Source: Streptomyces marianii
GTDB lineage: Bacteria; Actinomycetota; Actinomycetes; Streptomycetales; Streptomycetaceae
Assembly: GCF_005795905.1 (NCBI RefSeq)
Contig: NZ_VAWE01000001.1
Location: 3,258,501-3,322,500, forward strand
Direction of reading: 5' to 3'
Length of the DNA: 64,000 nucleotides
In this document: one piece after another, positions 47,523-55,554 of the stretch
Layout of the letters: every line of letters starts with the position of its first letter
How positions within the stretch are numbered: position 1 is the stretch's first letter
Notes under the pieces: generated by a model
Databases searched by the model: none
Told to the model about the DNA's origin: nothing
What the model saw: only the letters and a program-made list of their open reading frames with translations
Position numbers and translations under genes: made by a program

Positions 47523-47819
47523 GTGCCCGCCACCGACACCGCAGCCCGTCCCGACACCGGCGCCCGCACCGACGAGGCCGCGGACCTGATCAACGGCGCC
47601 CGCGACCGCATCGACTCCCTCGACGACCGGATCATCGGGCTGATCCAGGAACGGATGGCCGTCTCGGCCGTCATCCAGGAGGCCCGGATCACGTCCGGGG
47701 GCCGCCGGGTGAACCTCTCGCGCGAGATGGAGGTGCTCGGTCACTACAGGGAGGCGCTCGGCAGGCCGGGGACGGCGCTGGCGATGACGTTGCTGGAGCT
47801 GTGCCGCGGCCGCGTCTGA
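47523..47819 (+). CDS. aroQ: Chorismate mutase (AroQ type)
   Basis: 98-residue all-helical chorismate mutase that converts chorismate to prephenate for Phe and Tyr synthesis. The AroQ pattern is clear: ARDRIDSLDDRIIGLIQERM in the first helix, then QEARITSGGRRVNLSREMEVL with active-site arginines and Glu. It ends in LELCRGRV. The start GTG 47523 has AAGGAG six bases upstream. It is controlled by the leader peptide and attenuator just upstream. The product matches the Phe/Tyr codons of the leader. Confidence 0.93.
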   Translation: MPATDTAARPDTGARTDEAADLINGARDRIDSLDDRIIGLIQERMAVSAVIQEARITSGGRRVNLSREMEVLGHYREALGRPGTALAMTLLELCRGRV

Positions 47820-48270
47820 ACGGTACGCCGTGCGCCGTGTCCGCAGGGTGCGCGCGGCTCCCGCCCGGAGGGTGCGCGTTGCCCGGTGGGGCGCGCCGGA
47901 TGTGCGCGGCCGCCGCGTCGGCGCGGATTCCCGCCGCACGTTGTACGCACATCCGTACGGGCGCGCTCTCACTCGTACGGCCCGTGACCGGTCCCGGAGC
48001 GCTTCGTTGGTACCGATGTCCGTGCCAGCCAGGGGCGGGCCCCGAAGGAAAGATCCACGCGTGGCTCCGCCGGGGCGTGTGACGTACCGCAGGTACGTCG
48101 TGGGACCTCGACCCGGCGAGCGTGACCGGTCGGCAGGGGACAGCAGCCCGGTCACCCCACGGCGGCCGGTTCCGGGGACGCCCGGAACCGGCCGCATCCG
48201 GCCCATCCGGCCGAAGCGTTCGTACGGTCGCGCGAACCGCCCGCCACGAACCGGCCCCTGGCGGACCGCA
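47820..48270. other. Intergenic region after chorismate mutase
   Basis: 450 bases with no convincing gene. GTACG- and CGGCC-rich sequence is open in several frames but without codon character or ribosome sites. The region probably contains the chorismate mutase terminator, which I could not place. Confidence 0.4.
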
Positions 48271-48549
48271 TCACAGCTGCGCGCGACGCCCCTCCGCAGG
48301 ACCGAGCCCCGCACCGTCGGGCCGTTGCCGGACCGGGGGCGGCTCCGGGCCATCCGGTCCGGCGGCGCCCCACCCCGGCCGCGCGCCGCCTCTCGGTACC
48401 GACCCGGCCCTGACACCGGCACCGACAGCAAGGGCCCGACCTCGGTGGATGAAGTCCTCGATGTAGGCGTGCTCGGCGGCCTTGACCGTGAGCGGCCGGA
48501 ACAGCTCGTACACCTCGCCGGGTTCGAAGGTGCCCTCGAAGGCGATCAT
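48271..48549 (-). pseudogene. Possible small gene or decayed gene fragment
   Basis: A minus-strand frame from ATG 48549 gives about 35 residues with good coding character (MIAFEGTFEPGEVYELFRPL, then TVKAAEHAYIEDFIHRGR). After that the sequence becomes Gly/Arg/Pro-rich and looks like shadow. It may be the intact start of a gene whose end has been lost or frameshifted, or a short real protein. I do not recognise it, and it has no ribosome binding site. Confidence 0.35.
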
Positions 48550-48648
48550 GCACAGATCATGAATCGGGAACGCCGCGCGGAGCGGGCGCCTCGACCGACA
48601 TATGCCCGCGGCACTGTGTCGGGCGTCACATAAATTCTGTGTGAGTTT

Positions 48649-48668
48649 CTGTGCAACCAATTGCACAG
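48649..48668. promoter_or_regulatory. 20-bp operator-like palindrome upstream of the LAXTG protein gene
   Basis: CTGTGCAA and TTGCACAG form a perfect 8-bp inverted repeat around CCAA, in an AT-rich patch 113-132 bases before the start codon. Related CTGTG and CACAG motifs flank it (48637-48641 and 48671-48675). It fits a promoter-proximal operator. No regulator can be named. Confidence 0.55.
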
Positions 48669-48780
48669 GTCACAGGTCATGCATGCGGAACCAACGGCCA
48701 CACCCGTGCCCCGTTAGCCGGGAGGGCCCCACAAACTCCGTGCCGCGTGACGCGGCACGCCGGACTTCACTGAGGTCTTG

Positions 48781-49902
48781 ATGAAGCTTCGCCGCGCTAT
48801 GGCCGTCGCTGCCGCGACCGCCGTCATAGCCCCTGCCGCCTTCCTGGCGGCGCCGGCCGCCTATGCGACCGACGGCACCACCAGCACGACCTCCACCGCC
48901 GGCTCAACTGGTGACACGGAGACCCCGACAACGGAGGACGACGCGGCGAAGACCGAGACGCCCTCCGCTGAGGACGACGCGAACAACGCCGAGAACCCGG
49001 CCGCGGAAGAGGACACGGCCAAGGACGACGCCACCGAGGAGGACACCTCCGAGGACGACGCGGCCAAGGACGACGCGGCCAAGGACGACGCCTCCGAGGA
49101 CGACGCGGCCAAGGACGACGCCGGCAAGGACGACGCGGCGAAGGACGAGAACGCCGACGAGCAGCCGGGCGACGACGAGGAGTTCCTGCCGTACTGCGAG
49201 GAGGTCGACGAGAACTTCGAGGAGAGGGCTCTCGACGTCCAGATCTCCGGCCTGCCCGGCAAGATCGTCGCGGGCAGCGCCCCCGAGGAGTTCAACCTCA
49301 CCATCACGAACAGGTCGGAGACCGACCTCAAGCAGGTCGCTTTCTACGCCGAGGTTGAGAACTACGAGTACGAGGACGCGGACAAGTTCCTCAGCAAGTA
49401 CGTCGACCTGGAGTTCAAGCTTCCCGGCACCAACGAATGGGTTGGCATCGGGAACGAGGAGCGGGCCGGCGACTACTTCTGGGGCGTCGAGACCATGAAG
49501 TCCCAGGACTTCGTGAAGATCGACCTGCGTCTCACCATCGACAAGAACGCTCCGGCAGGCGACAGCTACTCCTTCGGCTCGGGCGGCTACCTCGGTGACG
49601 TCAAGGGCCAGGAGTGCATCGCCGAGAACGCGGGCCAGGTCGTGGACTTCGTCGTCCTGAAGCCGGGCTCCTCGAACGAGAACCCGGGCGAGGCCAAGCC
49701 GGGCGACCAGAAGCCCGGGGACAAGGGTCCCGACACCAAGCCGCAGGGTGAGATCAAGGAGATCCCCGTCACCGGCAGCCTCGCCGAGACCGGTTCCTCC
49801 TCCGTGCTCCCGGCCATCGGCATCGCCGGCGGTATCGCCGTCGCCGCCGGCGCCGGTGTCGTCTTCGCGATGAAGCGCCGCAAGGGCGACGCCATCGCGT
49901 AA
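48781..49902 (+). CDS. LAXTG-anchored surface protein with Asp/Lys repeats
   Basis: 373-residue surface protein. A signal peptide (AMAVAAATAVIAPAAFLAAP, cleavage near AAYA) is followed at about residues 35-135 by a highly acidic repeat region (AAKDDAAKDDASEDD). A folded domain of about 170 residues with two cysteines (LPYCEEV, then GQECIAE) and beta-strand-like segments comes next. It ends with a Pro/Lys-rich spacer and a sorting signal: LAETG, a hydrophobic helix (VLPAIGIAGGIAVAAGAGVV) and the basic tail KRRKGDAIA. The LAXTG motif is that of class E sortases. The start ATG 48781 has GAGG five bases upstream. The repeats probably form an extended stalk. Confidence 0.92.
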   Translation: MKLRRAMAVAAATAVIAPAAFLAAPAAYATDGTTSTTSTAGSTGDTETPTTEDDAAKTETPSAEDDANNAENPAAEEDTAKDDATEEDTSEDDAAKDDAAKDDASEDDAAKDDAGKDDAAKDENADEQPGDDEEFLPYCEEVDENFEERALDVQISGLPGKIVAGSAPEEFNLTITNRSETDLKQVAFYAEVENYEYEDADKFLSKYVDLEFKLPGTNEWVGIGNEERAGDYFWGVETMKSQDFVKIDLRLTIDKNAPAGDSYSFGSGGYLGDVKGQECIAENAGQVVDFVVLKPGSSNENPGEAKPGDQKPGDKGPDTKPQGEIKEIPVTGSLAETGSSSVLPAIGIAGGIAVAAGAGVVFAMKRRKGDAIA

Positions 49903-49919
49903 CGCACCGCACCGAGCAG

Positions 49920-49957
49920 GAGAGGCGCTGCACTCGGAGGGGGGTGCAGCGCCTCTC
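49920..49957. terminator. Terminator after the surface protein gene
   Basis: GAGAGGCGCTGCAC (49920-49933) pairs perfectly with GTGCAGCGCCTCTC (49944-49957), then GTCTGTTC. It lies between convergent genes and probably serves both. Confidence 0.92.
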
Positions 49958-49973
49958 GTCTGTTCGGGGGCGG

Positions 49974-51812
49974 TCAGGACGACTTCGGCGGGACCGCCGG
50001 CATGCCGAGGAACGGCAGGTTCAGGGCTCCGAAGGCGTCCGCCGGGACGGCGGGGGCCTTGGGCGCGACCGGAGCCAGGCGTTCGTAGGCGACGCCCTGT
50101 TCGGGGCGCGGGTCGGACTCGCCCTTGTTGGGCCAGAAGGACATCGCTCGCTCGGCCTGGGCCGTGATCGTCAGGGACGGGTTCACACCCAGGTTCGCGG
50201 ACACCGAGGCGCCGTCGACGACCGAGATGCCGGGGTGGCCGTACAGGCGGTGGTACGGGTCGATGACGCCGGTCTCCGCACTGGCGCCGATGGGGCAGCC
50301 GCCGAGGAAGTGGGCGGTGAGCGGGGTGCCGATCAGTTCGCCGATGTTGGATCCGGCGAAGCCGTTGATCTCCTCGGCGAGGAGCGTCGCGGCGCGCGTG
50401 GCCTCGGGGATCTGGCCGGGGTTCGGGGCTCCGTGCCCCTGGCGGGCGGTGAGCAGGCCCTTGCCGACGCCCTTGGGCTTGCGGTACGTCGTCAGCGAGT
50501 TGTCCAGGGACTGCATCACGAGTCCGATGATGGACCGCTCCGCCCAGCGGCGGTTGGAGAGCGCCCGGACGGTGCGCCACGGGTGCCGGGCGCAGTTGGC
50601 GAGCCAGGCCAGGACGGGCCGGGAGCTGTACGGAACCTGGAGGACGGTCATGACGCCCATCGCGTTCGAGCCCTTGCCGTAGCGGACCGGCTCGATGTGG
50701 GTGCTGGCGTCCGGGTGGATCGAGGACGTGATCGCGACGCCCCGGGTGAAGTCCACCCTGTCCTTGCCGTGGCGCTTGCGGTAGCGCCGGTTGTCGGTCT
50801 GGGCCCCGACGATGGCCTCGGAGTTGGTGCGGGTCAGTTCGCCCAGCCGGGCGGAGAGGCGCGGCAGCAGCCCGTCGTCCTTCATCCGGTGCAGGAGGGT
50901 CTGGGTGCCGTACGTGCCGGCCGCGACGACGACCCGCCGGGCCGTGAACGTACGGCCGCCGCCCTTGCGCCGGCCGTCGCTGGGGACGGTGCCGACCTCG
51001 AAGCCGCCGCGGGAGTCCTCACGCACCGTGACCACCGACGTCATGGGGTGGATGACGGCTCCCGCCCTCTCGGCGAGGTGCAGGTAGTTCTCGTTCAGCG
51101 TGTTCTTGGCGCCGTGGCGGCAGCCCGTCATGCACTCGCCGCACTCCGTGCAGGCGCGGCGCGAGGGCCCGGCCCCGCCGAAGTACGGGTCCGGGACCTC
51201 GGCCCCGGGCTCGGCCTTCGGCGTGCCGGTGCCGTCCTCGCCGACCGCGTCCCTGCCGTCGCCGAAGAAGACGCCGACGGGGGCCATGTGGAAGGTGTCG
51301 CCGACGCCCATCGCCTGTGCGGTGGCCTTCAGATGGACGTCCGACGGGGTCATGGTCGGGTTGAGCCGTACCCCGAGCATGCGCTTGGCCTGGTCGTAGT
51401 AGGGCTTCAGCTCGTCCTGCCAGTCCGTGATGTCCTTCCACTGCGGATCGTCGAAGAACGGCGCGGGCGGCACGTAGAGCGTGTTGGCGTAGTTCAACGA
51501 GCCGCCACCGACTCCGGCGCCGGCCAGCACCATCACATTGCCCAGCAGATGGATGCGCTGGATGCCGAAGAGGCCGAGCGCCGGAGCCCAGAGGTAGTTG
51601 CGCAGGTCCCAGGAGTTCTTCGGCAGGGTCTCCCGGGTGAAGCGGCGGCCCGCCTCCAGGACGCCGACGCGGTAGCCCTTCTCGGTGAGACGCAGCGCGG
51701 AGACCGAGCCGCCGAAGCCCGAGCCGACGACGACGACGTCGTAGTCGTACGCGGAATCCGCGTCGCTCTCGCCCCGGTCACCCGGTTCGTGGGCAGGGAA
51801 GTCCTCGGACAT
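49974..51812 (-). CDS. GMC-family FAD oxidoreductase (cholesterol-oxidase-like)
   Basis: 612-residue flavoprotein. The FAD-binding loop is VVVGSGFGGSVSALRL near the N-terminus. GAGVGGGSLNYAN is the second FAD motif. A four-Cys segment, CTECGECMTGCRHGAKN, matches the actinobacterial ChoD-like branch of the GMC family. The C-terminal GMC signature includes GGCPIGASAETGVID and NLGVNPSLTITAQAERA with the conserved Asn and His-equivalent region. The substrate may be a sterol or other alcohol and is not determined by the sequence. The start ATG 51812 has GAGGAGAG upstream. It is 99 bases downstream of the aldehyde dehydrogenase gene on the same strand. Confidence 0.92.
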   Translation of the reverse strand: MSEDFPAHEPGDRGESDADSAYDYDVVVVGSGFGGSVSALRLTEKGYRVGVLEAGRRFTRETLPKNSWDLRNYLWAPALGLFGIQRIHLLGNVMVLAGAGVGGGSLNYANTLYVPPAPFFDDPQWKDITDWQDELKPYYDQAKRMLGVRLNPTMTPSDVHLKATAQAMGVGDTFHMAPVGVFFGDGRDAVGEDGTGTPKAEPGAEVPDPYFGGAGPSRRACTECGECMTGCRHGAKNTLNENYLHLAERAGAVIHPMTSVVTVREDSRGGFEVGTVPSDGRRKGGGRTFTARRVVVAAGTYGTQTLLHRMKDDGLLPRLSARLGELTRTNSEAIVGAQTDNRRYRKRHGKDRVDFTRGVAITSSIHPDASTHIEPVRYGKGSNAMGVMTVLQVPYSSRPVLAWLANCARHPWRTVRALSNRRWAERSIIGLVMQSLDNSLTTYRKPKGVGKGLLTARQGHGAPNPGQIPEATRAATLLAEEINGFAGSNIGELIGTPLTAHFLGGCPIGASAETGVIDPYHRLYGHPGISVVDGASVSANLGVNPSLTITAQAERAMSFWPNKGESDPRPEQGVAYERLAPVAPKAPAVPADAFGALNLPFLGMPAVPPKSS

Positions 51813-51911
51813 GGCTCTCCTCGTGGAAAACGTGCGGGTGCCGGCGGCACCGGGGCGTGTGGCGAAAGTCCCTCCCAGCCTGGGCGGACGACGGGACTTT
51901 CGAAACACGCC

Positions 51912-53540
51912 CTAGCGCAGCCGCAGGGCCTTCATCACCTTCAGCGACGTGCTCATGAACGCCGCGTACTTCTCGTCGTCCATGCCGAAGGACGGGGCGA
52001 GCGGGATCAGCCGCTGCTGCGCCACGGTCTGGGCCTCGGTGTACTTGAGGATGCCCTCGGAGCCGTGACGCCGGCTCAGACCGGAGTCCTTCATGCCGCC
52101 CATCGGCGACTGCACGCTGCCGTAGGCGGGCGCATAACCCTCGTTGATGTTGACGGTGCCCGTGCGCAACCGGGCGGCGACCGCGTGGCCTCGCCTGCCG
52201 TCCCTGGTCCAGACGCTGGAGTTGAGGCCGTACGGGGTGGCGTTGGCCTGCTCGACGACGTCGTCCTCGTCCGTGAACCGGTAGACCGAGACGACGGGGC
52301 CGAAGGTCTCCTCGGTGCAGACGGACATCGGCGCCTCGACCCCGTCGAGGATGGTCGGCTCGTAGAACAGCGGGCCGATGTCGGTGCGGTGGACGCCGCC
52401 CGCGACGAGGGTGGCGCCCTTGGCGACGGCCTCCTCGACATGCCGCTTGACCGTCTCCAGCTGGCGCTCGCCGACCAGGGACCCCATGTCGGCGCCGTAC
52501 GCGAGGGCACTGCCCAGCCGCATGGCCTTCGTTCGGGCCGCGAAGCGCTCCACGAACGCGTCGGCGACCGACTCGTGCACGTACAGCCGCTCGATGGAGA
52601 TGCAGAGCTGCCCGGCGGAGGAGAAACAGGCCCGGACGGCGCCGGCCGCGGCCTTGTCGATGTCGGCGTCGTGCAGCACCAGCATGGCGTTCTTGCCGCC
52701 GAGTTCGAGGGAGACGCCGACGAGACGGGCTGCGGCGCCCTGGGCGACCTCCCGGCCGGTGCGGGTGGATCCCGTGAACGAGACGTAGTCGGCGTGCCTC
52801 ACGACCTCGGGGCCGACGACCGGTCCCTCGCCGAGGACGACCTGGAAGACACCTGCCGGGAGCCCTGCCTCGATCAGCAGGTCACGGGCCCAGAGCGCGG
52901 TGAGCGCGGTCTCGGTGTCGGGCTTCATCACGACGGCGTTGCCGGAGACGAACGCGGGGAGCGCGTCGCCGACCGACAGCTCCAGGGGGTAGTTCCAGGG
53001 GGCGATCTGGCCGACCACCCCGCGCGGCTGGCGCAGTTCGGTGGTCTTGGTGAGGACGGGAACGACACCGGCGTGCCGCTTGGGCCTCAGATAGGAAGGC
53101 GCTTTCCGGCCGTAGTGGCGGGCGGCCACGGCGACGGCCAGGACCTCCTCGTGGGCGTGCAGACGGGCCTTGCCGGTCTCCAGCTGGATGAGGTCCAGCA
53201 CCTCGGCCTGACGCTCCAGGACCAGGTCGTGGAAGCGCAGCAGCACGGCGGCGCGGGCGCGCGGGGAGGTCGCGGCCCAGGCGGACTGGGCGGCCCGGGC
53301 GCGGGCGAAGGCCTCGGCCACGTCCTCGGGCGTGGACTCGGGCAGATCTGCCAGCTTCTCCCCGGTGAACGGGGTGTGGTTGGCGGTGCGGCCGGAACCG
53401 ACGACGCCCCGGGTGAGCTGGGCGACCACCTCGGGGGTGACCACGTCGGCGGCGGTGCGCGCGCCGGCCGGGGCGGCGGCGGTGGGGTTGGTGCCGAGGG
53501 CGCCGGTGTGCTGGGCGGCGGGGGCCTGCGAGTCCGTCAT
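51912..53540 (-). CDS. Succinic-semialdehyde dehydrogenase-like aldehyde dehydrogenase
   Basis: 542-residue NAD(P)-dependent aldehyde dehydrogenase. Substrate-binding and cofactor motifs include IAPWNYPLELSVGDALPA, VSFTGSTRTGREVA, the catalytic Glu in SLELGGKNAML and the catalytic Cys in SSAGQLCISIERLYV. The AGQLC-ISIER pattern points to the succinic-semialdehyde/GabD2-like branch. The start is ATG 53540 (MTDSQAPAAQH), with no ribosome site visible and a CATACT sequence close by, so it may be leaderless. Followed by the GMC oxidoreductase gene, it could oxidise the aldehyde that enzyme makes; that link is inference. Confidence 0.93.
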   Translation of the reverse strand: MTDSQAPAAQHTGALGTNPTAAAPAGARTAADVVTPEVVAQLTRGVVGSGRTANHTPFTGEKLADLPESTPEDVAEAFARARAAQSAWAATSPRARAAVLLRFHDLVLERQAEVLDLIQLETGKARLHAHEEVLAVAVAARHYGRKAPSYLRPKRHAGVVPVLTKTTELRQPRGVVGQIAPWNYPLELSVGDALPAFVSGNAVVMKPDTETALTALWARDLLIEAGLPAGVFQVVLGEGPVVGPEVVRHADYVSFTGSTRTGREVAQGAAARLVGVSLELGGKNAMLVLHDADIDKAAAGAVRACFSSAGQLCISIERLYVHESVADAFVERFAARTKAMRLGSALAYGADMGSLVGERQLETVKRHVEEAVAKGATLVAGGVHRTDIGPLFYEPTILDGVEAPMSVCTEETFGPVVSVYRFTDEDDVVEQANATPYGLNSSVWTRDGRRGHAVAARLRTGTVNINEGYAPAYGSVQSPMGGMKDSGLSRRHGSEGILKYTEAQTVAQQRLIPLAPSFGMDDEKYAAFMSTSLKVMKALRLR

Positions 53541-53614
53541 GGGGGCGAGAGTATGACGCAATCAAGACTTTGGGTACCCGTCGGTAACAGCTTTTCGCCA
53601 GGTCCACACATCGC

Positions 53615-53653
53615 GCCAGTGATCACTGGCAGATAAGCCCTGATCAGGGGCTT
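53615..53653. promoter_or_regulatory. Two adjacent GATC-centred palindromes upstream of the dehydrogenase gene
   Basis: GCCAGTGATCACTGGC (53615-53630) is a perfect 16-bp palindrome. Four bases later AAGCCCTGATCAGGGGCTT (53635-53653) is a near-perfect one. They lie 75-113 bases upstream of the dehydrogenase start and could be operators, or the second could help end the kinase transcript from the right. Confidence 0.5.
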
Positions 53654-53807
53654 GTGACGTCCCGCACCGTCCCCGTCGCCACATTTCCGGGTTCGACTCG
53701 CTCCCCCGCGCCCGGGAGGAGGACCGACCGCGCCGGCCGCCTCCGGCCGTCGTCCGGCGGGGATCCGCTCCCCGCGGATCCCCGCCCCCTCGCTCGGGCC
53801 GGCCGGC

Positions 53808-55484
53808 TCACAGACCCTGGATCTGCAGGTGCTTCACGACATTCGTGAAGATCTGCTCCCCGTCCTGCCGGGCGGCTCCCTCCGAGGGCATCTGGACCCT
53901 CAGCCGCCAGTGCACCTCGTCCTTTCCGGGCACGACCAGTTCGTGCCAGCGGTAGCGGACGGCGTCCTCCTCGCTGTCCCCGTAGAACAGGAAGTCGACC
54001 GTGGTCTCGAAGGACTTCGCGCCCTGGTGTGTGACGTCCCTGGTGCCGACGTCGGCGTCCTTGATCTCCCTGCCGTTCTCGCCGCCCTTCGCGTACCAGT
54101 CCTTCCACACCTCCTTCCTGGGCTCGAGGACCTCCACGGTGGTGTCCTCGTCTCCGGCCCCGACGCGCTCCAGGTAGACCGAGAACACCCCGCTGGGGTC
54201 GCGGTAGTTGACGGCGAAGCCGCCGTCGAACTCGGTCCGTTCGTACTCCTCCGGCACGGCCACGTCCGCCGCGAGGATCTCGCTCTCCGGGCGCACCTTC
54301 CAGCCCTCCGGCAGTTCGTCGCCGCCGAAGGGGTCGACGACGACGGCGGTGGCGGCGAGCGCGACCGCGAGGAGGCCGCCGAGGAGTCCCCACTGCGCCG
54401 GGCGGTTGCGGTGCAGGACCGGCGGCACCCAGCGGGAGCCGCCGCTCCCGGCCGCGGTCCCGGTGCCGTACGCACGGGTCGCGTCGAGGGAGGGCTGGGG
54501 CGGGCGGGCCACGGCCTCCAGCGTGGAGCGGATCTCCGCAGCGGTCGGCCGGGCCGCCGGGTCCTTGCGCAGCAACTGCATCACCAGCGTGCCGAAGGCG
54601 CCGGAAGCACGCGCCGGGACCTGGGGTTCCGCGGAGAGTACGGCCTGAAGCGTGGCAGGGGTGTGCGAGCGCCGGTACGGGGACATGCCCTCGACGGCCG
54701 CGTACAGCACCACGCCGAGCGACCACAGGTCCGACTCCGGGCCCGGCCGCTGGCCCAGCACCCGCTCCGGGGCGATGTACTCGGGCGAGCCGACGAACGC
54801 GCCGGTCTCGGTGAGACCCTGCTCGCCCTCGACCTGGGCGATGCCGAAGTCGGTGAGCACGACCCGGTCACCGCGCCCCAGCAGGACGTTGTCGGGCTTC
54901 ACGTCGCGGTGCAGCACGCCCGCCTCGTGCGCGGCGGACAGCGCGCCGAGGACGGCGAGGCCGATCCTCGCGGCCTCGCGCACGTCCAGCGTTCCCTCCT
55001 GCAGCCGGTCGCCGAGGGACTGACCGCGCACCAGCTCCATGACGATCCACGGCTTGCCGTCCTCCATGACGACGTCGTGCATGGTGACGACCGAGGGGTG
55101 GTCGATCCGGGCGGCGGCGCGGGCCTCGCGTTGCATGCGCAGATGGACGTTCTCGCGCTCCCGCTCGCCCAAGTGCTCGGGGAGACGCGGCTCCTTGACC
55201 GCGACGTCCCGGTCGACGACCTCATCGTGCGCGCGCCAGACGGTGCCCATGCCGCCGTGCCCGAGGCGGGAGACAAGCCGGTAGCGCCCGCCGATGACAC
55301 GTCCGGTCTCCGGGTCGGCAGGCGCCGCCGGTGTGCCGGTCACCTGCTGGGTCGGCACCCGATACGGCGTACCGGGACCGGACTGCCGCGGTCCGGACTG
55401 CGGCGGCCCGGCAGGCTGCGGCGCCTGCGGCGGGCGGAGTGCGTAACTGGTGGGCTCGTTCGCCCGTCCCCCGTCGTTCGTCAT
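53808..55484 (-). CDS. Membrane Ser/Thr protein kinase
   Basis: 558-residue PknB-type receptor kinase. A Pro/Gln-rich N-terminus of about 60 residues precedes the kinase domain. The glycine loop is RLGHGGMGTVWRA, Lys is in VAVKEPRL, the catalytic loop HRDVKPDN, the metal motif LTDFGIAQ and IAPERV closes the activation segment. One membrane segment (GLLGGLLAVALAATAVVV) and an external domain of about 190 residues follow. The start ATG 55484 has AGGAT seven bases upstream; the ATG six bases earlier is too close to it. It is the last of four consecutive kinase-family genes, with a 70-base gap to the preceding one. Confidence 0.95.
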   Translation of the reverse strand: MTNDGGRANEPTSYALRPPQAPQPAGPPQSGPRQSGPGTPYRVPTQQVTGTPAAPADPETGRVIGGRYRLVSRLGHGGMGTVWRAHDEVVDRDVAVKEPRLPEHLGERERENVHLRMQREARAAARIDHPSVVTMHDVVMEDGKPWIVMELVRGQSLGDRLQEGTLDVREAARIGLAVLGALSAAHEAGVLHRDVKPDNVLLGRGDRVVLTDFGIAQVEGEQGLTETGAFVGSPEYIAPERVLGQRPGPESDLWSLGVVLYAAVEGMSPYRRSHTPATLQAVLSAEPQVPARASGAFGTLVMQLLRKDPAARPTAAEIRSTLEAVARPPQPSLDATRAYGTGTAAGSGGSRWVPPVLHRNRPAQWGLLGGLLAVALAATAVVVDPFGGDELPEGWKVRPESEILAADVAVPEEYERTEFDGGFAVNYRDPSGVFSVYLERVGAGDEDTTVEVLEPRKEVWKDWYAKGGENGREIKDADVGTRDVTHQGAKSFETTVDFLFYGDSEEDAVRYRWHELVVPGKDEVHWRLRVQMPSEGAARQDGEQIFTNVVKHLQIQGL

Positions 55485-55554
55485 GCTCATATCCTGGCGA
55501 AGAGCGTTTGCCATCGCCACTGCCGGGGTTGAGAGATGCAGAGCCGTGACAGAG

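Noticed and set aside
49944..53636. Very long plus-strand open frame opposite the GMC oxidoreductase and aldehyde dehydrogenase genes
   Set aside because: Antisense shadow of two well-supported enzymes.
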